Source: Paraescarpia echinospica (taxonomy: Eukaryota; Annelida; Polychaeta; Sabellida; Siboglinidae). Taken from it: DNA of 64,000 nt. The notes under the pieces are model-generated. The model ran no database searches. It was given only the letters and a program-made list of their open reading frames with translations, and was not told where the DNA came from. Where the stretch lies: NCBI GenBank assembly GCA_020002185.1, contig CM034534.1:13265034-13329033 (forward strand), given 5' to 3'. Position numbers and translations under genes: made by a program. Below are positions 13,075 through 24,670 of this stretch, in pieces; the stretch's first letter is position 1; each line of letters starts with the position of its first letter.

Positions 13075-13804
13075 TCTATCAAATGGAACGAAGCAACACA
13101 TTGCTTGTGTTCCTTATTCATGTCATATATGCAATGAAATCTATGATTCGTGTAAAAAAAAAAAAATACATAGACGGCTGTCACCATCCTTTAAAGGTGA
13201 CACTGGAACCACTGTTTGTTACGTGATCCATCGATGACAGACTGGTTAAAATGAGCTCGTATAGTTCTCTAGAATTTGTCAAATGTTTTTATTGCTCATT
13301 GTCCAATCAGTTAATTTAATCTCTCGATTATTTTATGGGCGGTGATTTGCGGCAATTCCTGGCCTATGTGTGACACACTTTGATTAAACGGGCGTTGCTG
13401 CGGAACATGTTGTATGGACGTTTTTCTAGGAATTTCATTTCATGATATCATCGCATTACATGCAAGTTAGCAGTTGCACCATGTGCAACCCGGAACACAC
13501 CAAGCACTCACATAAGCAAATTTTCCCCTGTTATTAAAAAGTTCTCAGTCGTTGTTTTGTGGCCCGTGTTGAGTTTGCAATGCATACAAAACGAGTTCTT
13601 CAAGAGCTAGTCAAGTTGCCACAATCGGCTTGGGAACGCACTGAGCGTTAATATCGCGCGCCGACAAATACCTTTAATTGTTCGTGGTTTCGTCTTGTTT
13701 GTAAACATTGGCAAAGGTTGCTCACTTCTCCGCCAGCCTTTGGCATGTCTACTATATTTCAGCATTATGCGAAGTTTTCTATATTATTAACTGAGTTGTT
13801 GAAG
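13075..13804. other. Unannotated interval
   Basis: No gene or repeat is recognised, apart from a 12-A run near 13155. Confidence 0.5.
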
Positions 13805-14128
13805 GTAAAAGAAAGGTAAAGGTACTTTTTATGTATAATCCAGTTCTTGGAATTGCTCATAACTCTTTACCTCACAACTCTTACCCTTGTAGACCTATTC
13901 AGTCGAACACCATCTTGACTTCTCTGTAAAGCATTCAGCCACGTGAAATATAGTAGGCAAATACCCACAAATACACACCACTGTCTATAGCCAGGTACTC
14001 ATTCTTACAGCTGAGTGAACTGGAGTGGAGTACTTCCCCTAAGTTCCGAAACGGCATCATGAAGGTTCGAATCCGGAATCTCTCGATTTAGAATGCGGTG
14101 CTTTAGTTACTGTGCCGCTGCGGCCCAC
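13805..14128 (-). mobile_element. Near full-length tRNA-derived SINE (family 1, copy S5)
   Basis: Read on the minus strand: an A-box-like GGCACAGTAACTAAAGC at about 14102-14118, a B box GGATTCGAACC at about 14064-14074, the body (CAGCTGTAAGAATGAGTACC, TGGCTATAGACAGTGG, CACGTGGCTGAATGC) and the tail (TTATGAGCAATTCCAAGAAC, TGGATTATAC, GTACCTTTACCTTTCTTTTA). It defines the family together with S2. Flanking target-site duplications were not obvious by eye. Confidence 0.85.
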
Positions 14129-15901
14129 TAGTAGTATAGTGTATAATGAACTCATCGCACGAACTACTCAACTATTATTGACTGACTATTATCATCCTTG
14201 TCGAAAATCGCGAAAACCTGGCAAAGTAGTTCAGTGTATTAAGTTAAAAACACTACATTGGTGTTCTGTGCACATTTTAAACTCTTCTGTAGTGTTTTGA
14301 ATATATAGGGTTAACACACTACGACAATGTTCTGAACGGTGCAGTGTTGAACACCCTACCATGGCACTATATGCTACAACATTAAGCTAGTCACACTGTC
14401 ACCAGTTACGTGTTCTTACGATCAAAGGGAATTCTGCCGTTGATTCTAACCAAACTAGACATTCTTTTTTTAAACCGACTGCGCGTACAACGTACATTAT
14501 TCACGCAGTACGGTTGCGAACATCAACGTAGATGGTTTGTGATGGTACAAACGTGTGGGAGGATGTTTTAAACAAGTAATCTGCGCGGTGCTGCGGGCAA
14601 CGAACTCGACCGACGGGTGGCGAGCGATGCAAGCTACCAGATGGCACTCGGGCGCACAGACAGCGAATTGGGTCGCATCAACTTTGATTCCACACGACTG
14701 GTCCGTGGCCCGGGGCAAGACGGCGTATCCGAACCGACTTCCTATCTAGCGCGCGCAGGAATGCCAGGATCTATTCTGGATTGTCGTCCCCGTGAGAACG
14801 CAGCTTTATCCGTGGATTAGCGTCGTTGCTAGCCGGAGTTTGGACTACGGTCGGATTACCCCAACTATATAGTGCGATGCTAATAAAGGTGAGGCTACTT
14901 TACCTTGTACTTGCGTAAACCAGCTGGGCTCTGTCTTACAGGATCTTCGGTGGCCCCTAAAACTTGATTTGTCAGACTACCGTGAAGGTTTCCTCTGCTT
15001 GAAAGGCGACCGCCCGGAAACGAGCAATGCACAAAAGTCCCGTATAACGGCAACTGGGTGAACGAATATAGGCAGCATTTAGTAGTGGTTTTGTTCACAC
15101 AAACACAAACAGTGCACACCTATAGCTGTTTCTACGTCGTATTTTCGAGATTCACCAGGTCATAATAAAACAAGACCAAAATGCTAGCGCTTGGTTTTCA
15201 ACATTGAGGATGTATATCCCTTGCTCGCAGCTACGGAACAGTTGGTCCCGTCGCCCTAATTACGGATACAACAGACTAAAGAACAGGGCCACACCTTGGT
15301 AATGGCCACCCTTAGAGGGGTGCAGATCACTATTGCCCATAGGTGTGCATGTTAACGTTTTCTTGTGCCTTTAGAAGTTTTTCCATAGGTGTCCAATGTA
15401 ACGCTTTCTAGTGCCTTTAAAAAGAAAGACAACCACAAGAGTGACAGAAGGAGAAGAGAAGACCAAAATTAAGATGAAAGATCGTGTCGAGGGGATCAGG
15501 AAAGGGCAGAGGTGAACAGGCGAGAATCAGTGAGAATGATGGACACGACTGGATGAGAGGGAACATTAGATCAATTGTGATATGACGATATGGTCCTGAC
15601 TCCCCACCCACAAGGGATCATGGAGAAGAAACAAGGAAGAGGTGTGTGCAGTACAACCATTTCGATTTAAAAAATAACAATAGCACATGTTGAGCATATC
15701 ATGTCTCTAACTTGCAACAGAGTTTTCGGTAAGCCATACATTTTTTTCCGAGGACATCAACCCGAGAGATGTTCTCCGTCTCGTGTAGCCAAAACAAGAG
15801 GATGCTGTCAATGTGGCCAGGGGATCCTCCAGTCTCTGACATGTCATGACATACACCCTTCTCCCTGATCAAAACATCTTTTTGGGAGCAAACGATAGCA
15901 A
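14129..15901. other. Unannotated interval with a GC-richer patch
   Basis: 14500-14830 is richer in CpG than its surroundings, and overlapping short open frames on both strands run through it. None has a recognisable domain. The rest is featureless. Confidence 0.4.
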
Positions 15902-16065
15902 CTTTGTGTTAATTTCATCCGACTGAAATGACAGTAATTTTGCGATTGTCTTATTATTATCAGTACTTATTAAACGCAAAAAATGTATTTAACAATAATA
16001 ATAATAATAGCAACAACAATGAAACAATCGCAAAATCACTGGCATTTAATTGGATGAAATTAACC
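15902..16065. repeat. Imperfect inverted repeat with ~43-bp arms
   Basis: The left arm (15908-15950, beginning GTTAATTTCATCC and ending TTTTGCGATTGTC) is matched by the reverse complement of 16022-16064, with about 37 of 43 positions identical. Several of the mismatches would be G-U pairs in RNA. The spacer of about 70 bp holds ATT/AAT trinucleotide runs. The form fits a foldback/MITE-like element or a long hairpin; no transposon family is recognised. Confidence 0.8.
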
Positions 16066-16079
16066 CGGAAGTGAAATAA

Positions 16080-16440
16080 TGATCTGTCCCCAGTGATGGC
16101 GGCCATGGAGAGGAGAGCTCTACTGCCCTGCAGCTTCCGGCCGGCTGTGTGTGGGCCAATGGCGGGCCTCCCGAGATGTAGGAGCGGCGTGTGGTCGTCT
16201 GCTCCTGCAGCCTCCGCCTGGCGGGAACGACACGGAGGTGGCGGAGAGCAGACGACTCTCAGCGGTGGATAAATAGCACAAACGACTGTAACCGTTGAGC
16301 GGGTGTATATATTAATGGGAGGTGAAGGCAACAGGGCGAGCAGTAGGCAGCAGGGAGGCGGGCGGGCGGGCGGACGGCGGGCGGACGGGCTGGCTGGCCT
16401 GCTGGCTTGCTGGCTTGTTGGCTGGCTGGCTCAAACAGTT
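16080..16440. promoter_or_regulatory. GC- and CpG-rich stretch, possible promoter region
   Basis: A GC-rich block begins with a strong-Kozak-like GTGATGGCGGCCATGG (opening a 58-codon plus-strand frame) and contains a CCAAT motif near 16157, a GATAAATAG/TATATATTA AT patch near 16266-16312, and GGCGGGCGGGCGG/GCTGGCTGGC simple repeats at about 16350-16435. An imperfect hairpin has arms GTCGTCTGCTC (16194-16204) and GAGCAGACGAC (16246-16256). It could be a CpG-island promoter or first exon, but no downstream coding exon is recognised. Low confidence. Confidence 0.25.
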
Positions 16441-18254
16441 CAGTGAGGACATAACATTGTTATGATAACGATTATTATTACTTTGAACATCATCAAAATA
16501 ATCAACATTGATCAACATACCATAATCAACATTACCATAGCTATTCTTCTCGATGTTGTGCACGTGCAACTGCTCTGTTCGTTGATGCTGCGGTGCCTGC
16601 TGGGAGCGCACGTCCGCCATGCAAAAGAAGACGCCATCTCACCAGGCATTCCCTAGTCTGAGTCTCGCCGGTGTGGCATATGTCAGGATTGTTGGAATAT
16701 CCTCACTTTCGCTCGACCTCCGGCGATCTGTCCATCTCATTTCGGAGGCGTTTCGACGTGTTCAGGTTGATCCAGTATTTATTCACGCATGATGGCAGCG
16801 ACTGATGTTTTCATCCCCATATGATTCGACATGATGATAATAAAGTTATCATGACACATACTAGAAGTGCTTGTGCGTGCGCGTGTGCGTGCGTGTAAGA
16901 CGACAGCTTTGTTTTTTTTCTTTATCTGTGCGTAATTATGACAATAGAAATCAATACAATTTCATGACATCTATTGCATCAATATCTAAGGGCCATTATA
17001 ATTACAAGGCATTGCCTTTGGCCCTTGAAGTGCGTGACATTATACATGAGATCGTCTCAGGTCGAGGGACGTGTCGTTCGCCTCCTCTCCTCTTGAGTGC
17101 CGTATGTTGACAAAGCGAACCAAAGAGGCACACACACGAACACACGCGGAATGCCTCGGGTCGAGTTTTGAGCGAATATCGACGTCATCAATGGATGTGA
17201 ACCAGCCAAGCATGGGACATGCGACTCCGGTCGTGATCCGTCGGCCGTCGTGCCGGGGACGCTATGTGGTGAGTCAGACACCGACGACACGGCCCATATT
17301 GTACGGTATCGCGACCCACGGCCACCTGTAACCGAGGCCGATTAGATGGTTGGAAACAGGCCGCGTTATACAATGGATTATTACCGAGACCCGAGATAAG
17401 CCTTCGAGAGAGACGGCGCTGTATGCCCCTAGTTGCCGGCCGTCACATATGGATATCAACGTACGTTGAACGTGACGCATGCCGGACGAAAACTCTCAGG
17501 TTAGTTCATTACCATTGGTTACGTGTATGGTTTTTCTTGAACGCCGTGCGAGCTAATTCGGGTTTTCCGCATTGCGATTAAGGTCCATATTTAGGCTCTC
17601 CTCTGTCTTGACGACGTCGCAGGTGGTTTGGCTACCATCCGGTGATGTTTCGGTTGGCGACGCCGAAGCCGGTTGACTGCGGTTTTAATTCGAATGTTGC
17701 ATTGCGTATCACAACACCGACACCCCGCGTCATCGCTTACATATCGACACGCAAGAGTGACCCTCACAGTCGCCAGGACTCGGTGTCGCCTTCGTGGGAA
17801 GATCCATCTGAATTATTTCGCAATAATGAAAGACTCGGATGTCTCGTTAGAATCCCTGGGCGTTGTATGTCTATAACCTGCCGTCAGATGATATCGAATG
17901 CCGAGACCGTCGCTATTGAGTCCCGAAGGCGCATCAGTCATCCCGATTACCCGTTCAACAACCACACCAAAGAATGAGGCAACACGTTGAAAATGTCTTT
18001 TATCAGTTGTAAATGACGGTCGACATATTTTGCATCATGTTATATATAGTTGTAGCCACTTCCATAACGAATTAGAGTTACCACCTGCATGTATAACGGC
18101 ACAAGAGGTCCATTTATAGCTTATAAAATAAGATGTTTTATATAAAAAATATTAAAAACAATACTAATAATAAATAGATGGGCATTGTCATGATCGTGTA
18201 CAATGCAGACATCGCCAACAGATAGAATAATAAGCTAACAAGCTAAGAAGTTTA
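16441..18254. other. Unannotated interval, CpG-rich around 17.0-17.95 kb
   Basis: A short GTGCG-type microsatellite lies at about 16869-16898. Between about 17.0 and 17.95 kb the sequence is CpG-rich and carries several stop-poor short frames on both strands (largest 111 codons at 17642-17977). None shows a recognisable domain or a consistent coding signal. Confidence 0.4.
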
Positions 18255-18345
18255 CTCTAAACATCCCTATTTATGTTTATTCCCAACGTTTCTTTCTCTA
18301 GAGTTAGTGAGTCCACTGCAGGGTACACATTTACCTCGCGTTGTG
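18255..18345 (-). mobile_element. SINE family 1 fragment (copy S8)
   Basis: TTCTCTAGAGTTAGTGAGTC, followed by a GGTTACA/GGGTACAC-like stretch and ATTTACCTCG, matches the internal body of copy S1 (2205-2250) in order and spacing. Only this internal portion is detectable; head and tail are absent. Confidence 0.5.
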
Positions 18346-18359
18346 GAAAGTGGAAACAG

Positions 18360-18560
18360 CGATGGGACAGGCTGTCTGCTATCACCAATATCATGTTCAG
18401 TTTGTTCCTAGCGTTCGTTGTGGCTGAGGAACTTATCCGAAGAGTTCCAACCAGATACCTACCTCATCTTTGGCATAGGATACGCAGACGACACAACACT
18501 ACTGCCTACTGCGTTCGAGATTCTACAACTTGCCACTTACGTTTGAAATACACCACATAC
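18360..18560 (+). pseudogene. Decayed reverse-transcriptase fragment with YADD
   Basis: One plus frame reads FGIGYADDTTLL at about 18469-18504, matching the catalytic YADD block C of LINE reverse transcriptases. Just upstream, in another frame, AITNIMFSLF followed by VVAEELIRRV resembles the segment after the PQG motif. A frameshift near 18440 separates the two, and stops follow. I infer a very short, dead LINE remnant flanked by a SINE fragment. Clade cannot be assigned. Confidence 0.45.
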
Positions 18561-19990
18561 TTTCAAGATCTCCCCGAAGGATATTGTTGAAGGTTCAGGC
18601 AACGAGTTGGCCGCTCCTCGAGCGCTGCTTGTGAACCTACACAGACATGTACGACCATCTGTCTGGGGCAGAGCCCAAGGAAATGTTGCTGTTGGATTTA
18701 CTTCAATGACGTTTATGTACATGCGAATCGCACGTTTAGGGAAACTTGTCTTTCGATGTTTGTACCAGAAATGTGCAACAGTGTCTTCGTAACCCTAAAA
18801 TAATCATAAACAACCACATATAAATACTTATAACCACGTGTAACCACAACTAACATAGGAATACACAACCTAAAGAAATCATAAGTAATCACAAATATAA
18901 ACAAATAACGATAATAAATATAAATAATAATAAACGATCATAAATAAACATGAATAAAATAAACAGGGGTATGGACATACATACTCATAAACTCGATAAT
19001 TAAGATTTTGATCGTTATATAAGGTAATTTGGCAGCGTGTGAATATTCTTCTGTTATATTATATAAGAGCAGAACCAGTTTTGCAGACATTGTTTACTGA
19101 ATGTTGACCGGATTCTGTAAAGACTTAATGTAATGGTTAGTCCGATCATCGTCATCGTATGAGTCGATCGTTCACCAGGAATGGGAAGTCTGTCTCTTCA
19201 ACATCAACGTTTTCGCAGATCAGTTTCGTGTATGTTTTCTTCTGTTTCTCCCCGTTTTTCTATCTATGAATGGGTGTCCATTTAGTTCCTCGATTTTATC
19301 AAAACTAAATAAAGGACTTTACAACTGAAATATTTGGTATGTCGTAATGGGTATTAGTTGGGTTTAATTTTGGCAAATGAGTCTAAAGCATGAGGAAAGA
19401 AAATGTTGAATTGTGAATGAGCTTCTGTATTAGCCATTGGAGTGTCAACACCTTGTGGATACTGTCACCTCTATCATCTACTGGGACTGACAACAACATA
19501 CGTTCAAATATGTAACGTTAAATAAAACGTCAATTGAAAATGTGATTTGAATGGTGCCAGACGAACTTGGGTGCCGTGCTGGAGTGGGACGGACATATAG
19601 CATTGTTACAAGGTCTCGTTAAAGAGTATGTAATGTTTACAATTGAGCAATATTAGCTCAAAGTCGTTATGTTGTTTACCGTTACGCGTGTGAGACTCTG
19701 AGCATGTTTAACTTGAAAACGGCACTGTTTGAGTTTTGGGGCTCAGGAGGGAAAATATTTTGATTTATAACGTCCGACCAAGGTTAGTTGTATCACGTTG
19801 ACATTGTTAACTAAAGTGGTAATTAAATTAGGGACAATGGCATCAATAATTGGCAGAATTTGAACACGAACTTTGTCATTATTTCTATAAATAAAATATA
19901 TCTTCTGTTGTGGGCATAAAATCGATAATGAATGTATTTATGAATATAATTATGTATTTAAAACACTTAATAAAACTAACACTTACAAAA
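18561..19990. other. Unannotated AT-rich interval
   Basis: 18790-18960 has A-rich, loosely repetitive ATAAA/AACCAC text. The remainder has no recognisable gene or repeat. Confidence 0.45.
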
Positions 19991-19994
19991 ACCT

Positions 19995-20115
19995 CCTTCC
20001 CCTTTGTCTTCCCTTTCTCCAGTTCTCCCCCTCTTTCTACCTATCCCTCCCCCCTCTCTCTCTCTCTGTCTCTCTCTTACCCTCCACCCTCTCTCCAGTT
20101 CTCTTTCTCCCTCGC
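19995..20115. repeat. Polypyrimidine CT-rich tract
   Basis: A stretch dominated by CTCTCT, CCCTCC and TTTCTCC on the plus strand, with few purines. It is a low-complexity region rather than a splice signal, as no exon is recognisable next to it. Confidence 0.7.
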
Positions 20116-20544
20116 GATCTCGTGGCTCAGTGTTGTAGCTAAGTCAGACTCTTGCTTAACGTTTAATAGTTTAGCTTTTAAAATCGCATAATACTAAGTT
20201 CAATCTCGTTTAAACATTTCATATTGTCACTGAGACATTCTTATCCCGAAAGGCAGCAGCTAGTACAGAGAAGGGTGTATGTCCGCTGGTCCTGACGTCT
20301 CCGTCCTCGCTGAAACCTTGCCTCCGCTGTGGCCTGGTCGCTCAAGAGGTCCTTATCGTCTCAAGTATGTGTACACGACGTGAGGCCGGGTGAGGAAGGT
20401 GGACTGTCGAGTGTCAACACACGACGTATTTAGTTGATTGTTCCAGATGTAGCGACAGGGTGGTCGTACCGGGCGCAACGATACGTCAGACGGGAGTCAT
20501 AGCTACGACCTGACACCGTATTTGTGGAATGTAGGACGTTTGCG
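20116..20544. other. Unannotated interval
   Basis: No gene or repeat is recognised. Confidence 0.5.
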
Positions 20545-20830
20545 TGGTTTGGAAATGATCGTAGTTTGGCCAAGGGAAATGGTCAGAGTGAATGTCGTGG
20601 CCACGGAAAATGTTCGTGGTGAAGGCTGTGGCAATGGGAAGTGGTAGTAGGGAATGTGGCAACGTGTAATGTCATATTGGATGTTGTGGCCATGGGGAAA
20701 TACCAACCGTCGATGTTTTGACAAAGGAACATGGTCGGGTTTTTTGGCCACGGTAATTGGTCACAGTGAATGTCGTGGCCTCGGAAATGGTCAAGGTGAA
20801 TGTTGTCGCTACAATAAATGACCAGAGTAC
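20545..20830. repeat. Degenerate ~30-bp tandem repeat
   Basis: Loosely repeated AATGGTCAGAGTGAATGTCG, then TGGCCACGGA, modules recur about 8 times with many substitutions and length changes (for example AATGTTCGTGGTGAAGGCTG and AATTGGTCACAGTGAATGTC). Open frames on the minus strand across it are incidental. Confidence 0.65.
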
Positions 20831-22332
<1,502 letters not shown>

Positions 22333-23496
22333 CAGAGAGAAAGAAGACAAACAAAGAGCTAGACAGACAAAGAGACAGAGGCAAAGGGCAAAACTGCGAT
22401 GGAAGATATGGCATATGCTGGCGGTTAAAGGAATTACTTATATAAGAGTAAAGGAAAGTGAACGAGTTCTTTACGATAACATATTTTTTGGAAAACGGGT
22501 CGGTTTTTGTGTTATTTTCTTTTGAATAGAAGCTACCGTTGTCAAGCGGACCGTGAATATCATTGAATTTATGCTTACTTAAGCACGCGCTTCGGCAGCA
22601 GTGACGTGTGTTTTAAAGATGTAACGTGAAATACAAGGCAATAGTATTTCTGCTGGCAAATGGCCAGTTGACTTTTATATTTTTCTCAAGTGGGTAAACA
22701 TTCTGAAGGTCTAGTAATTTTGCTTTTTGCATTTGCGTTTTGGGTAACAGCTATATTGAGGCACCCGAGAACAGAACGTTCTTGTTCGTGCAGCCTGTTG
22801 TAGACCGTGTTTTGTGCTTGCATTTCCCAAGGCAACGGCGGATACCGCGCAGAGTGCAGGTGGTCAACAACCGCTTTACGTGCTTTTTGGGTATCATTGT
22901 TCGGCATATGGGCTAGTTGGTTCAGTGAACTACCGGTCGGTTAGAGGCGCCAGGAAAACATACAGTATGCACGAGCACTATCATCAAAGGACACAATACA
23001 CAGGATGGCGTAGGACGCTGCCCTTGGCAGTTACTTGTGTTTTATGGAAGACTTTATTGCGCTATGTGGGTCTGTTCTTGGGTGTACAACCTATATACGT
23101 AGGCAATAACAATAGTTATTTCCACCCCATTTTAAGAGAGGCCCATTCACTAAACCTCATCATGGAAGTATGCTTTATGGTCTGTGCCACAAATAGCGCG
23201 TGGGGACTTATTTTATACGGAAAAGGTATTAATTTGACGTATGAATAATTGTCATAATTCACGTAGAGTGTGTCTGCCTGTCACAGCACCGTTGACCTGC
23301 GATATTATATTCCTTTGTTATATTATCGTGGTAGTTGCATAACTGACAGGATACGAACGCAAATTAATGTGTTTGTATAACTGTACATATTGCGAGACGA
23401 CTCTTATGCAGAAATCGGGACTCCGGAAAATGGGGAGAAAAAATTATCACTTATGGGAAATGACGCGAAGCATTGCAGTAATTGGACCGCGTCGAA
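22333..23496. other. Unannotated interval
   Basis: A 144-codon plus-strand open frame (22814-23248) has no recognisable domain and I do not call it a gene. No repeats are seen. Confidence 0.4.
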
Positions 23497-23590
23497 TAAG
23501 AGTTCGGTTTTATGAATGGGTTACCCTATCAAAGGGACGATATTAAGAGTTCGGTTTTATGAATGGGTTATCCTATCAAAAGGAAGCTAT
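23497..23590. repeat. 47-bp tandem duplication
   Basis: TAAGAGTTCGGTTTTATGAA, followed by TGGGTTACCCTATCAAAGG, is repeated at exactly 47 bp (starts 23497 and 23544) with a few substitutions. Confidence 0.9.
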
Positions 23591-24119
23591 TAATGTAACA
23601 ACAATCACCAACGCAATTATATTTCTTCGCGAACTGAAGAGATATTGATTGTTTTAGAAGAAAGAAGACAACATAATATGAACAATTGGCGTAGCGGGGT
23701 CATCTGAAGAAATACTTTAACAAGATCGCTTTAATATATGTTATTCGTCATGTTGTTTTCGATAATGTAACTCGTGTACCAACGAGAGAAGGAGGCCAAG
23801 GACTTGTTGCAGATAAGATCACAACGCAAACATTCCTAGACTTGTGACGCACCCTGGCCTGGCCATGGCAGTTGACCATGTTGCGTTGTAAATAGTCGGT
23901 CAGGATGTCACAAACATGAACCGGTGGCCGTTAACGAAGTCCTCAAGTATTTTGTTATCACGAACTATCGTAAAGGTAATAAACGCGGCCATGGTAAAAC
24001 TATAGGCCATAACATGAGGCGCCAAAATGTTAGTTTCGTTGTCTACCACGGCTTAGCGCAAGTTTTAGTATTAAAATTTGAAAATATGTCTGCTTTTCAT
24101 TTCTTAGTAAGCCATGTTG
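23591..24119. other. Unannotated interval
   Basis: No gene is recognised. The sequence grades into the degenerate left end of the 46-bp minisatellite. Confidence 0.5.
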
Positions 24120-24670
24120 AGGTGGTCTCCCGCAATTATGTTACGTATTTCTCACTGATCCATATTGCGACGCTATCCACGAAACATCTTACTTATTTCT
24201 CTGTGTACCACGTTGCGATGATATCCGCACAATATCTAATTTATTTCTCAGTGAGTTAATCAGATTATATCTACCAAAGATCTCACTTATTTCTCAGTGA
24301 GTTATTGCGATGTTATCATTCAAAGATCTTATTTATGTGTCGGTGAGTTATTGCGATGATATCCACCAACGATCCTACATAATTTCTCATTTATATCCAT
24401 CAAACAAATTACTTATTTATCAGTAAGTTAGTAAGATTGTATTCACCAAATATCTTATTTAGTTCTCAGTAAATACTTCAGATGATATCGACCAAAGATC
24501 TCACTTATTTCTCTGTAAGTCATTGCGATGATGTCCACCAAATATCTAGCTAATTCTGAGTATGTTATTGCTATGATATCCACCAAATATCGTAGCTTAT
24601 TCTCACTGAGGTAGTGCGATGATATCCACCAAAGATCTCACTTAATTCTCAGTGAGTTATGGCGATGATA
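24120..24670. repeat. Degenerate left part of the 46-bp minisatellite
   Basis: Repeated TTATTGCGATGATATCCACC, then AAAGATCTCACTTATTTCTC and AGTGAG, modules with many substitutions and small indels. The module order is the same as in the clean array at 27.7-28.5 kb, so both belong to one ancestral array now separated by the inserted LINE. Copies here are far more diverged than those on the right of the LINE. Confidence 0.85.

Noticed and set aside
22814..23248. 144-codon plus-strand open frame
   Set aside because: No recognisable domain or motif, and nothing around it supports a gene.
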